Shown here: piece after piece, positions 23,839 to 31,702 of the stretch | How the letters are laid out: every line of letters starts with the position of its first letter | Numbering within the stretch: the first letter of the stretch is position 1 | Source of the DNA: Microbacterium sp. AB | Lineage (GTDB): Bacteria; Actinomycetota; Actinomycetes; Actinomycetales; Microbacteriaceae | DNA length: 64,000 nucleotides | Direction: 5' to 3' | Assembly: GCF_032878875.1 (NCBI RefSeq) | Contig: NZ_CP118157.1 | Location: forward strand, 806,001 to 870,000 | The notes under the pieces: generated by a model | Database searches by the model: none | Told to the model about the DNA's origin: nothing | Seen by the model: only the letters and a program-made list of their open reading frames with translations | Made by a program: the position numbers and the translations under genes

Positions 23839-24079
23839 TCGTTGGCGGGCGAGTGTCGTCGCGCAGGTCTTCTCCCCGTTTCCGCGAAAAAATCTCGGCT
23901 TCGAGCGTCTTCCTCATCCCTGCCCCACCTCTTTTTTTCTCCCCGGGATCAGGAATTTTTACCCGGGGCGGGCGTCCACCCCGGGTAGGACGGCCGTTCA
24001 CGGCGGGCTTGGACGGCGATGACCTGACGAGACCACGTCGCTCTACGGGGCGTACACGGCTTCCTGCGAGGGGGTGGGG
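23839..24079 (+). other. Non-coding region before terminase; candidate cos site
   Basis: No convincing gene in 241 bp. It contains a run of seven T (23932-23938) and three CCCCGGG-type motifs: 23941-23947 and 23962-23968 as an inverted repeat around an A/T-rich 14-nt loop, and 23979-23985. This drop in GC and the position directly upstream of HNH-TerS-TerL fit a cos region, but the cut site cannot be located by eye. Confidence 0.4.
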
Positions 24080-24346
24080 ATGACGGATTCTCCATACGGG
24101 TGGGAGCACCAGAAGCGCCGCGCCGAACTGCTTCCCCTCGCGTACAACACCCCGTGTCCGCGCTGCGGCAACATCATGCTCGAGACCGACGACCTCGACC
24201 TCGGTCACACCGTCGACCACGCCATCGACCCGCATTCGGTCGGTGACCGCATCGAGCACGCGGACTGCAACCGTTCCGCCGGCGGCACGCTCGGCGCGAT
24301 GCTGCGCTCGCATAAGGAGCGCTTCCGGCCGTCGAGAGCGTGGTGA
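24080..24346 (+). CDS. HNH endonuclease
   Basis: 88 residues with WEHQKRRAELLPLAYNTPCPRCG, then a DLGHTVDHAID core and IEHADCNRSAGG, the spacing of small phage HNH nucleases with a zinc-binding Cys set. In HK97-type phages such a protein acts with the terminase for cos cleavage, and this gene is directly upstream of both terminase genes. The ATG at 24080 is preceded by GGGGGTGGGG; a GTG at 24074 is an alternative. Confidence 0.85.
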   Translation: MTDSPYGWEHQKRRAELLPLAYNTPCPRCGNIMLETDDLDLGHTVDHAIDPHSVGDRIEHADCNRSAGGTLGAMLRSHKERFRPSRAW

Positions 24347-24349
24347 GCG

Positions 24350-24790
24350 ATGTTCGATCCGGTGATCGCGCAACTGATCCTCGACGCGGTCGTGCTCGGT
24401 ATGGAGCCCGACCGGGCTGCGCTCGCGTACGGCATCACCGCCGACGAGCACGCCGAGTGGAAGGCTGCGCCTCCGACCGACGAGGTTTCGACCGAGCTGA
24501 TGACCGCGGCGCATGCCGAGTACGCGCAGAACCTCGCGATCGCGATCGCGAGGGCCGAGTACGTCGCTCTGCGCGCGGTGCGTGAGAAGTCGTCCGACGC
24601 GGACCGATGGTTCCTCGAGCGGCGGTTCCCCGAGAAGTGGGCGAAGATCCCCGCTGCCGTGCGAGCAGCGCAGGCGCCGACGCCGCGCGCCGGCAGCGGG
24701 GACGTGCCCGAGGGCGTCGTCCCCGAGGACCGCATGGAGCGTCTGCGTCGCGAGCGAGAGGACCAACGTCGTGCCGGAGGGAACGCTTGA
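24350..24790 (+). CDS. Terminase small subunit (probable)
   Basis: 146 residues. The N-terminal half is a helix-turn-helix (ILDAVVLGMEPDRAALAYGITADEHAEWK) as in small terminases, followed by a helical oligomerisation segment (WFLERRFPEKW) and a charged tail. Assigned mainly from position, between HNH and TerL, with a 20-nt overlap onto TerL. It would bind the packaging site on phage DNA. Confidence 0.75.
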   Translation: MFDPVIAQLILDAVVLGMEPDRAALAYGITADEHAEWKAAPPTDEVSTELMTAAHAEYAQNLAIAIARAEYVALRAVREKSSDADRWFLERRFPEKWAKIPAAVRAAQAPTPRAGSGDVPEGVVPEDRMERLRREREDQRRAGGNA

Positions 24791-26378
24791 GCTGCTCGGC
24801 TCGCAGACTCCGACGCACCTTCTCGTGCCGCCCGACGTCGACTACTCCGACGTCGTCGCGGTGCGTGAGATCGCGGACATGGTCGGCGTCGACCTGGACC
24901 CCTACCAGGACGAGTTCCTGACACACGGGCTCGGGCGCCGACGCACGCCCGACGGCGGGTCGAAGTGGGCGACGTACGAGAACGCGATCGAGCTGAGCCG
25001 GCAGAACGGCAAGTCCGTCATCTTCGAGCTCCGCGCGCTCGTCGGCCTCTACGTCTTCCGTGAGGACCTGGTCGTCTACTCGGCGCACAAGGGCGAGACC
25101 GCCATGCAGGCGTACACCCGCATGGTCGAGTACATCGAGTCGTCCCCTGACCTCAAGCGCGAGCTGTGGAAGACACCGTCCGCGAACGGCAAGGAGGCGA
25201 TCCTCCTCAAGCCGCGGCCCGGACGCAAGACGGGGCAGATGATCAAGTTCCGCACCCGCACCCCGGGCGGCGGTCGTGGGCTCACCGGAGACTGCGTCAT
25301 CATCGACGAGGTCCAGGACGCCACCGACGACCACATCGCGGCACTGTTCCCCTCGCTCGCGGCCCGCTCGATCACGGGCGACCCGCAGATCTGGTACGGC
25401 GGGTCGGCCGGTAAACGGAGCTCGACCGTGCTCGGCCGTCTCGTCAAGCGCACCAACGCCGAGCTGCAGCGCCGGGAAGCCGGCGAGGAACCGCGCGAGC
25501 GTCGCCTGCTCATGGCACGGTTCGCCGCCGACCTGGACGTCGACGACCCCGCGGACCCGCAAGTCATCGCACGCGTCAACCCCGCGCTCGGCCGACGCAT
25601 CTCGCTCGACTACGTCATGCAGGAGTACGTGGCGATGGGGGCCGCGCTGGACGTGACACGGTTCGCCGCCGAGCGTCTCGGTGTGGGCGACTACCCGCGC
25701 GACGAGGGCGAGGACTGGGCGATCCCGCGCCGCCGGTGGGAAGCCGGCGAGGACCGCCAATCGAAGATGGTCGGACCGGTTACGTTCTCCGTCGAGGTGC
25801 GGATGGATCGCAGCTCGACCGCGATCGTCGCCGCCGGATGGCGAGCCGACGGTCACAAGCACGTCGAAGCGATCGCGGAAGAGGTCGGCGTCGCGTGGGC
25901 GGTCACCGAGCTCAAGCGCCTCACGCAGGCACACGACAACCTCGGGGTTGTGATCGACCCGGGCGGGCCAGCCGGTTCCCTCATCGGTCCGCTCCGTGAC
26001 GCCGGGGTGCCGCTCGTGATGCTCAAGGTCGCGGACGTCACCGCCGCCTGGGGGAACTTCTACGACGCCTTCGCCGCGGAGGACCCGACGATCCATCACA
26101 CCGGCGGCCTCGTGCTCACCAGCGCCGCGGCGGCAGCGGAGACACGGCCGGTGCAGGGCTCGACGACGTGGAAGCGCACGACGACGGAGAGCTCGTCGGC
26201 GATCATCGCCGCCACGTGGGCGGCGCACGGTCTTGACATCGCGAAGCCGACGCAGGCAGCCGGTGTTTCCCGTCGAGCGAACCGGACCGGTGACGGCGCC
26301 TCCGGTCCCGGCCAGCAGCCGCGCCACTTCCGGACTCGCAAGCCCGGCGGGTTCGACCCGCGCACATCCAGCTTCTGA
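24771..26378 (+). CDS. Terminase large subunit (TerL)
   Basis: 535 residues from a GTG preceded by AGAGGA at 8 nt. Walker A-like SRQNGKS at 76-82, Walker B CVIIDEVQD with Asp179-Glu180, coupling region around the following YGGSAGKRSS, and a C-terminal RNase H-like nuclease with acidic residues (VEVRMDRSSTAIV, VVIDPGG). It packages DNA into proheads using ATP and cuts it into genome lengths. The HNH partner suggests cos-type packaging. Reading frames extend upstream of the GTG, but they overlap TerS and look non-coding. Confidence 0.93.
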   Translation: MPEGTLELLGSQTPTHLLVPPDVDYSDVVAVREIADMVGVDLDPYQDEFLTHGLGRRRTPDGGSKWATYENAIELSRQNGKSVIFELRALVGLYVFREDLVVYSAHKGETAMQAYTRMVEYIESSPDLKRELWKTPSANGKEAILLKPRPGRKTGQMIKFRTRTPGGGRGLTGDCVIIDEVQDATDDHIAALFPSLAARSITGDPQIWYGGSAGKRSSTVLGRLVKRTNAELQRREAGEEPRERRLLMARFAADLDVDDPADPQVIARVNPALGRRISLDYVMQEYVAMGAALDVTRFAAERLGVGDYPRDEGEDWAIPRRRWEAGEDRQSKMVGPVTFSVEVRMDRSSTAIVAAGWRADGHKHVEAIAEEVGVAWAVTELKRLTQAHDNLGVVIDPGGPAGSLIGPLRDAGVPLVMLKVADVTAAWGNFYDAFAAEDPTIHHTGGLVLTSAAAAAETRPVQGSTTWKRTTTESSSAIIAATWAAHGLDIAKPTQAAGVSRRANRTGDGASGPGQQPRHFRTRKPGGFDPRTSSF

Positions 26379-26397
26379 CCCTTCGAGAGGGGGCACC

Positions 26398-27747
26398 ATG
26401 ACCGGCCCCCGCGTCCGCCAGACCACCCGCCGCACGCCGCGCGTGCAGGCGTTCGTGCACTCCTCCGCGGCGACGCGTGAGCGCGGATACACCGCGCAGT
26501 CCGCATCCGGATGGTGGTCGGATCTCACGAACGAGCGCACGCCGGAGCTGCGCTGGCCGCTGTCGATCCCCGTGTTCGAGGACATGGTCCGGCAGGACGC
26601 GCAGGCGTCGAGCGTGCTGTCCGCGATCGCGACGCCGATCATGCGCACCGGTTGGCGTGTCGACGGGAAGGGCTGCCGTCCCGAGGTGACCGCGCACGTC
26701 GCCGCCGACCTCGGCCTGCCGATCGCGGGGGAGGCGAACGGCGTCCCCGCGTCCCGCACGCGTGGCCGGTTCTCGTGGACCGAGCACCTCGCCGTCGTCG
26801 TCCCCGATCATCTGCAGTTCGGGCACGCCGTGTTCGAGCAGGTCTACTTCCGTCCGCGATCCGTCGAGGAGGGCGGGGACGGCCTCTTCCACCTGCGCAA
26901 GCTCGGCTACCGGCCGGCGCGCACGATCGCAGCGTGGAACGTCGCCCCGGACGGTGGGCTCGTCGGCATCCAGCAGTACGGCGGTCTGAACGAGGGCGGC
27001 GTGCTCACCGGGTTCGGCACGATCGGCGGAACCCCGCTGCCCGTCGACCGGCTCGTCGTCTACACGAACCGACGCAAGGGCGGCAACTGGGTCGGCGAGA
27101 GCGTACTGCGTTCGGCATACAAGAACGTCATGCTCAAGGACCGCTACCTGCGCGTCGACTCGATGGTCGTCGAACGTAACGGTCTCGGCATACCGACGCA
27201 CGAAGCGGCAGACGGCTCCGCGGCCGCCATCGAGGCGGGCCTCGAAATCGTCGAGGCCGTGCAGGCCGGAGACAACTCCGGCGTCTCGCTGGCGAACGGT
27301 GCCAGTTTCGACCTCAAGGGCGTCACCGGCACGCTCCCGGACATCCTCGAGAAGATCAAGTACCACGACGAGCAGATCGCTCGCGCGGTCCTCGCGCACT
27401 TCCTGAACCTCGGCAGCCAGACCGGCTCGTGGGCACTCGGCGCTACGTTCGCGGACTTCTTCACGCTGTCGATCCAGGCCGTCGCCGAGAACATCCGCGA
27501 GACCGCCACGAGGCACATCGTCGAGGACCTCGTCGACATCAACTACGGTCCCGACGAGCCAGCGCCCCGGATCGTATTCGACGAGATCGGATCTCGTCAG
27601 GGCGCCATCCTCACCGCGATCGCCTCGCTCGTCTCCACAGGGGTGCTGCACGCCGACGAGGACCTCGAGAAGTTCATCCGCTCCACGCTCGAGCTGCCGC
27701 CGGCGTCGCCCGCCACGCGCACGGACACCTCAGAGGACGCGGCATGA
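26398..27747 (+). CDS. Portal protein (DUF935/Mu gp29-like)
   Basis: 449 residues with the DUF935 portal pattern: an N-terminal WPLSIPVFEDMVRQDAQASSVLSAI helix, TRGRFSWTEHLAVVVPDHLQFGHAVFE, VVYTNRRKGGNWVGESVLRSAYKN, and a C-terminal acidic clip region. It forms the dodecameric vertex ring through which DNA enters. An AGAGGGGG ribosome site precedes the ATG. Its stop overlaps the next start (ATGA). Confidence 0.88.
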   Translation: MTGPRVRQTTRRTPRVQAFVHSSAATRERGYTAQSASGWWSDLTNERTPELRWPLSIPVFEDMVRQDAQASSVLSAIATPIMRTGWRVDGKGCRPEVTAHVAADLGLPIAGEANGVPASRTRGRFSWTEHLAVVVPDHLQFGHAVFEQVYFRPRSVEEGGDGLFHLRKLGYRPARTIAAWNVAPDGGLVGIQQYGGLNEGGVLTGFGTIGGTPLPVDRLVVYTNRRKGGNWVGESVLRSAYKNVMLKDRYLRVDSMVVERNGLGIPTHEAADGSAAAIEAGLEIVEAVQAGDNSGVSLANGASFDLKGVTGTLPDILEKIKYHDEQIARAVLAHFLNLGSQTGSWALGATFADFFTLSIQAVAENIRETATRHIVEDLVDINYGPDEPAPRIVFDEIGSRQGAILTAIASLVSTGVLHADEDLEKFIRSTLELPPASPATRTDTSEDAA

Positions 27748-29330
27748 GCGTCCGAGTGCAGACGTTCGGGTATTCGTTCCGCGACGCCCCCGACACCGAT
27801 GTCGTCGCCGACGTGCGCGACATCCCCGGCATCGTCGTCAACGGACACGAGGACTCCAACGGACTCGACCCCGACGTGCAGGACTCCGTCATGGGCTCCA
27901 CACGCGCACAGGAATGGCGCGACGAGCTCGTCGCGGAGGCCACCGAACGCGATGGCGACGCATCGCTCGCCATCGGCTGCTCCCAGGGCAGGCACCGATC
28001 GGTCGCACTCGCCGAAGTCGTCGCCGCCGCACTCCGCGAGGACGGACACGTCGTCACGACGGACCACCTCGACATCGACGCTTCGCCGGCCGACACGGCC
28101 GCTCACCGCCCCGGAGGACGCATGGGAAAGCACGAGAACCGCTATTGGGGGGACCGCACTCCGCCCAAGACCAAGGCCGAGTTCTTCAACGCCGTCACCA
28201 CGCCCGTCACGGGCGAGGCGGGCGTGGAGGTCGCGACGATCCGCATGTACGGACCGATCGACTCCTACGGCGGATGGTGGGGCATCTCCACGAGCGACAT
28301 CGGGGAGGTGCTTGACCAGCTGCCCGACAGCGTCGAGACGATCATCCTCCGCCTCAACTCGCCCGGCGGTGAGGTCTCCGAGGCCGTCGCGATCCTCAAC
28401 ATGCTCCGCGCCCACAAGGCCAGCATCGTCGCGGTCGTCGACGGCCTCGCCGCGTCGGCCGCCAGCGTCATCGCGGTCGGCTGCGACGAGACGGTCATGT
28501 CGCCCGGCACGCAGATGATGATCCACTCGCCATGGTCGTTCGCGATGGGCAACGCCACCGACCTCCGCAAGGTCGCCTCCACGCTCGACAGCTTCGAGGC
28601 CACCATCGTCGAGATCTATGCCGGCAAGGCCGGTGAGAAGGACTGGGCGGCGCTCCTCGCCGAGGAGACCTGGCTGCCCGCGAAAGACGCCGTCGAGCTC
28701 GGCCTCGCCGACCGTGTCGCCGTCATCCCCGATGCCGGTGAGACCGCCACTGTCGGAGACGACATCGACGACGACGAAGACCTCGTCGAGGACGTCGCGC
28801 ACCTGCGCGTCGCCGCGACGCTGACCCCGGCCGCGTCCGCGCCCGGAGACCCCCACACAGGAAAGGAGACGGCCGTGGCTTTCAGCACCGACCAGCTCAA
28901 CACCATGCGAGCCTCCCTGGGGCTCGCGGACGACGCGGACGAGACGGCCATCCTCGCGGCCGTCGCAGCCCGCCGGGCACCCGCTGTTCCCGAGGGCGTC
29001 GAGATGATCGACGCCACCGCACTCGACGAGCTCCGCGCCCAGGCGCGCGCCGGCGTCGAGGCACGCGAGCAGCAGATCACCGAGCAGCGTGAGCGGCTCG
29101 TGGACGGCGCCATCGCGAAGGGTAAGTTCGCGGCCGCGCGCCGCGACCACTTCCTCGCCCTCCACAAGGCCGACCCCGAGGGCACCACGGCCATCATCAA
29201 CTCCCTCGCGGAGAACACCATCCCCGTCGCCGAGCTCGGGTTCGACGCCGACGGCGAGACCGTCAAGGCGTCCGAGGACGTCGCCTACGCTGCCGCGGCC
29301 TCCCGGCTCGGCATCACGATCGGAGCCTGA
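27744..29330 (+). CDS. RapZ C-terminal-like domain fused in frame to ClpP-type head protease and scaffold
   Basis: A 528-residue open frame with three parts. Residues 1-115 resemble the RapZ C-terminal domain: VRVQTFGYSF, VVADVRDIPG, and the diagnostic GCSQGRHRSVALAE at 78-91. Residues ~127-345 are a ClpP-like prohead protease: MYGPIDSYGG, SPGG oxyanion loop at 206-209, Ser238 in GLAASAAS, His261 in MMIHSP. Residues ~378-528 resemble a Mu-type scaffold region with a coiled coil (ELRAQARAGVEAREQQITEQ) and KGKFAAARRDHFL. ATGs and GTGs with Shine-Dalgarno sequences lie in frame at 28122 and 28875. No stop separates the RapZ part from the protease. Confidence 0.85.
   Translation: MSVRVQTFGYSFRDAPDTDVVADVRDIPGIVVNGHEDSNGLDPDVQDSVMGSTRAQEWRDELVAEATERDGDASLAIGCSQGRHRSVALAEVVAAALREDGHVVTTDHLDIDASPADTAAHRPGGRMGKHENRYWGDRTPPKTKAEFFNAVTTPVTGEAGVEVATIRMYGPIDSYGGWWGISTSDIGEVLDQLPDSVETIILRLNSPGGEVSEAVAILNMLRAHKASIVAVVDGLAASAASVIAVGCDETVMSPGTQMMIHSPWSFAMGNATDLRKVASTLDSFEATIVEIYAGKAGEKDWAALLAEETWLPAKDAVELGLADRVAVIPDAGETATVGDDIDDDEDLVEDVAHLRVAATLTPAASAPGDPHTGKETAVAFSTDQLNTMRASLGLADDADETAILAAVAARRAPAVPEGVEMIDATALDELRAQARAGVEAREQQITEQRERLVDGAIAKGKFAAARRDHFLALHKADPEGTTAIINSLAENTIPVAELGFDADGETVKASEDVAYAAAASRLGITIGA
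28122..29330 (+). CDS. Alternative internal start: protease-scaffold without the RapZ-like domain
   Basis: The ATG at 28122 follows GGAGG (28113-28117) by 4 nt and begins MGKHENRYWGDRTPPKTKAEFFNAV, a typical N-terminus for phage ClpP-type head proteases. Initiation here would yield a 402-residue protease-scaffold; both forms may be made. The 4-nt spacing is a little short. Confidence 0.5.
   Translation: MGKHENRYWGDRTPPKTKAEFFNAVTTPVTGEAGVEVATIRMYGPIDSYGGWWGISTSDIGEVLDQLPDSVETIILRLNSPGGEVSEAVAILNMLRAHKASIVAVVDGLAASAASVIAVGCDETVMSPGTQMMIHSPWSFAMGNATDLRKVASTLDSFEATIVEIYAGKAGEKDWAALLAEETWLPAKDAVELGLADRVAVIPDAGETATVGDDIDDDEDLVEDVAHLRVAATLTPAASAPGDPHTGKETAVAFSTDQLNTMRASLGLADDADETAILAAVAARRAPAVPEGVEMIDATALDELRAQARAGVEAREQQITEQRERLVDGAIAKGKFAAARRDHFLALHKADPEGTTAIINSLAENTIPVAELGFDADGETVKASEDVAYAAAASRLGITIGA
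28875..29330 (+). CDS. Nested scaffold protein, in frame with the protease
   Basis: GTG at 28875 preceded by AAAGGAG (28862-28868) at 6 nt, the best ribosome site in the locus, initiates a 151-residue product equal to the C-terminus of the protease frame. It is acidic with a coiled coil. This mirrors lambda C/Nu3, where the scaffold is the nested C-terminal part of the protease gene. Confidence 0.6.
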   Translation: MAFSTDQLNTMRASLGLADDADETAILAAVAARRAPAVPEGVEMIDATALDELRAQARAGVEAREQQITEQRERLVDGAIAKGKFAAARRDHFLALHKADPEGTTAIINSLAENTIPVAELGFDADGETVKASEDVAYAAAASRLGITIGA

Positions 29331-29332
29331 AC

Positions 29333-29695
29333 GTGTCCACCGGATACCTGCCCAAGTTCAACCCCGGCGCGGCGTTCACCGTCCTCGCCACCACCGACAT
29401 CACCGCCGGCCGCCTCGTCACCGCCGCCGGCGCACAGTCGCCCGCCGACTCGCCCAGCGTCGTCGGCGTCTCCGCCCGCACGGTCGTCACCGGAGAGCAC
29501 GTCACCGTCTACGGCGGCGGCGTCCAGGAGCTCGTCGCCGCCGAGCCCATCGCCATCGAAGACCTCGTCAAGGCAGCCGCCGACGGCGAGATCGCCGTCT
29601 ACACCCCCGGCACCGACGCCCCCGAGACCCTCCTCGGTGTCGCGCTCGCTGTGGGTGCTGTCGGCGCCACCGTCCCCACCAAGTTCCTGCGCTGA
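29333..29695 (+). CDS. Head decoration/DUF2190-like capsid accessory protein
   Basis: 120 residues starting at a GTG after CGGAGCC. Almost entirely beta strands with Ala, Val and Gly (AFTVLATTDITAGRLVTAAG, VSARTVVTGEHVTVYGGGV), the appearance of small capsid-decorating proteins of the DUF2190 or lambda gpD type. It lies between scaffold and major capsid genes, the standard place. Expected to stabilise the expanded head. Confidence 0.72.
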   Translation: MSTGYLPKFNPGAAFTVLATTDITAGRLVTAAGAQSPADSPSVVGVSARTVVTGEHVTVYGGGVQELVAAEPIAIEDLVKAAADGEIAVYTPGTDAPETLLGVALAVGAVGATVPTKFLR

Positions 29696-29709
29696 CAAGG
29701 AGATCTTCC

Positions 29710-30627
29710 ATGCCCACCTACGCACCCCCTGCGCCGTCTCTCGACGGCAGCAAGATCACCGTCGAGTACCTGCTGAACCAGCCCACGATTGTGCAGCGCC
29801 TCGTGCGCGACATCGCGGCTCAGCGGCTCATCGGCGGCCACCTGCTCACCGGTCGTATCGACATGACCGGATCGGGCGCCGCGGTCTACGAGGTCGACAA
29901 CCCGATCATGGTCGACGAGGAGCCCGAGGTCCGCGACGAGCTCGCGGAGTACAAGCTCATCGACGACAGCGAGGCGGAGCCTTCGATCGCACAGGCCCTC
30001 TCTCGCGGGTTCGCGTCCCGCATATCGGACCAGAACATCTCCCGCAACCGGCTCGACGTGTTCGGGCGGAAGCTGCGCCGCATGTCGAACCGGGCTGTGT
30101 TCCAGTTCGACTCGGTGATCATGTCCGCCATCGGCTCCGCCGTGACGCAGACGCAGGCCGCTGCCGGTGCCTGGAACACGACGGGCGCCGACCAGTTCCT
30201 CGACCTGCTCCTCGCGGGCGCCGTGATCGACGAGCTCAACGAGGGCTACGAGGCGAACACCGTCGTCGCACGCCCGGCGAAGTGGGCGCGCCTGGTGGGC
30301 TCGCTCGCGAAGACGTTCGCCGGTGCGATCGGCACCCCGGACATCATCGCGAACGGGAACGTCCTGCAGGTCGCCGGCCTCACGCTGCTCAAGTCGACGC
30401 ACCTGCCCGCGAACACCGAGGTGCTCGTGCTGGACAGCACCGCGCTCGGGTCGATCGGTTTCGAGGCCGTCGGCGGCGGGTACCTCGGTGATCCGTCCGA
30501 CCCGCTCGGCATCGAGACGAAGCAGTTCCGTCTCGAGGACCGCGACGGCTGGCAGATCCAGGTGCGCAAGAACGGCGTGCCGATCGTCCAGGAGCCGCGG
30601 GCTGCAGTGAAGGTGACGGGCGTCTGA
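29710..30627 (+). CDS. Major capsid protein
   Basis: 305 residues, HK97-fold-like: an N-terminal arm (VEYLLNQPTIVQRLVRDIAAQRLIGGHLL), E-loop region, a long spine helix (ISRNRLDVFGRKLRRMSNRAVFQFDSVIMSAIGSA) and an A-domain (EANTVVARPAKWARLVGS ... TEVLVLDSTALGSIG). It follows the scaffold and decoration genes. The frame is open upstream, but the ATG at 29710 has AAGGAG (29697-29702) at a good spacing. Confidence 0.87.
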   Translation: MPTYAPPAPSLDGSKITVEYLLNQPTIVQRLVRDIAAQRLIGGHLLTGRIDMTGSGAAVYEVDNPIMVDEEPEVRDELAEYKLIDDSEAEPSIAQALSRGFASRISDQNISRNRLDVFGRKLRRMSNRAVFQFDSVIMSAIGSAVTQTQAAAGAWNTTGADQFLDLLLAGAVIDELNEGYEANTVVARPAKWARLVGSLAKTFAGAIGTPDIIANGNVLQVAGLTLLKSTHLPANTEVLVLDSTALGSIGFEAVGGGYLGDPSDPLGIETKQFRLEDRDGWQIQVRKNGVPIVQEPRAAVKVTGV

Positions 30628-30935
30628 TGGCGCGCCGTCAGTCCGCCGACGGATACGTCGGCAAGGAAGCCCTCACCATCATCAAGCTCCCCAACGGCAC
30701 GCAGGCGTACGTGTACGCCGGGCAGAAGGTCCCCGCCGACGCCCCCGACGCGGAGATCACCCGTCTGCTCAAGGAGGGCTTCATCGCCGAGGCGCCGGCC
30801 CCGTCGGCATCCTCCCGCTCGCGATCCACGAGGCAGGCCGCCGACCCCGACGCGGAAGCCGCAGCGGAGGCGAAGGCCAAGGCTGACGCGGAGGCGAAGG
30901 CCAAGGCCGACGCCGCAGCGGCCGCCGCTAAGTAG
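30627..30935 (+). CDS. Small head-region protein with Ala/Lys-rich tail, paralogue of the next gene
   Basis: 102 residues. A ~50-residue domain (IIKLPNGTQAYVYAGQKVPADAP, DAEITRLLKEGFI) precedes a Ser/Arg linker and a 30-residue Ala/Lys/Asp/Glu helix. The domain matches that of the following gene (DIEIARLLRFGVI). Perhaps head or head-tail accessory proteins. ATGA overlap with the capsid gene. Confidence 0.6.
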   Translation: MARRQSADGYVGKEALTIIKLPNGTQAYVYAGQKVPADAPDAEITRLLKEGFIAEAPAPSASSRSRSTRQAADPDAEAAAEAKAKADAEAKAKADAAAAAAK

Positions 30936-30951
30936 GAGCAGGAGAACGACG

Positions 30952-31224
30952 ATGACGGACCACATCACGAACGTCTTCGCCGTCGTCCGCGTGGACGGTC
31001 AGCCCGTGAAGGTTGCACCGTCCACGCGCCTCCCCGACGGCGTCGATGACATCGAGATCGCCCGGCTTCTCCGCTTCGGAGTCATCCGCGAAGACGACAC
31101 CGCGACGACGCCGGATGAGCCCGCCGCCGATGCGGCTGCGCTCGCCGACGGGACTGTCGGCGTCGAGGTGGTGGCGACGGCGTCGAAGCGCGTGAGCCGC
31201 AAGGTCACGAAGACCGAGGAGTAA
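30952..31224 (+). CDS. Small head-region protein, paralogue of the preceding gene
   Basis: 90 residues: FAVVRVDGQPVKVAPSTRLPDG then DIEIARLLRFGVIRED, an arrangement shared with the previous gene, and a different acidic/basic tail (SKRVSRKVTKTEE). AGGAGAAC precedes the ATG. Probably a structural or connector protein; no family certain. Confidence 0.6.
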   Translation: MTDHITNVFAVVRVDGQPVKVAPSTRLPDGVDDIEIARLLRFGVIREDDTATTPDEPAADAAALADGTVGVEVVATASKRVSRKVTKTEE

Positions 31225-31226
31225 CC

Positions 31227-31685
31227 ATGGCACTGACCGGGATCGCCGCCGAAGTCACGAAGCCGATGGTCGGCGTGCTGCTCGTGGAGCGTGATCCGGG
31301 GATCCTCGATCGCGAGTACGGCGATCCGGAGGCGCCGACTTCCGTGTTCGAGGAGACGGTGTCGCAGATCGTGCCCGAGGTGATCTCCGTCGTCGGCCCG
31401 TCGCCGACGGGCGTGGTGCGGGATCTCGCCGTGCAGTGCATCGCTTACGGCGTGGCATCCTCCGTGGAATACGCGATGTTCCCTGAGCAGCAGACCGCCG
31501 GGGACGTGGGGCGTGGCTACTTCCTCAAGCTCAAATTCAACGAACTGCTCGCAACGCTCCGCAGTATGCCCGCGACGGGGCCCGGCGGCCTGGCCACGGG
31601 ACTCTCGCGGGCATCCTTCCCGCCGGCGCGGCCGTATCCCGATCCCGCCCAGCACGACCGCTACGGCTACCGCCCCTACCGGTAG
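31227..31685 (+). CDS. Head-tail connector (probable)
   Basis: 152 residues, positioned between the capsid genes and the gp10-like gene, where the head-tail adaptor (HK97 gp6 type) is expected. Helical: VSQIVPEVISVVGPSPTGVVRDLAVQCIAYGVASSVEYAMFPEQ, then FNELLATLRSMPATGPG. The helix bundle and Tyr/Pro-rich C-terminal tail suit a connector ring, but this relies on synteny. Confidence 0.6.
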   Translation: MALTGIAAEVTKPMVGVLLVERDPGILDREYGDPEAPTSVFEETVSQIVPEVISVVGPSPTGVVRDLAVQCIAYGVASSVEYAMFPEQQTAGDVGRGYFLKLKFNELLATLRSMPATGPGGLATGLSRASFPPARPYPDPAQHDRYGYRPYR

Positions 31686-31702
31686 CAGCCAGGAGGTGCG
31701 TC

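Noticed and set aside
23796..23840. Possible tRNA-like or tmRNA-like element (contains ACTTGTAA)
   Set aside because: Only one stem forms; no acceptor or T-arm, so treated as a terminator-type hairpin.
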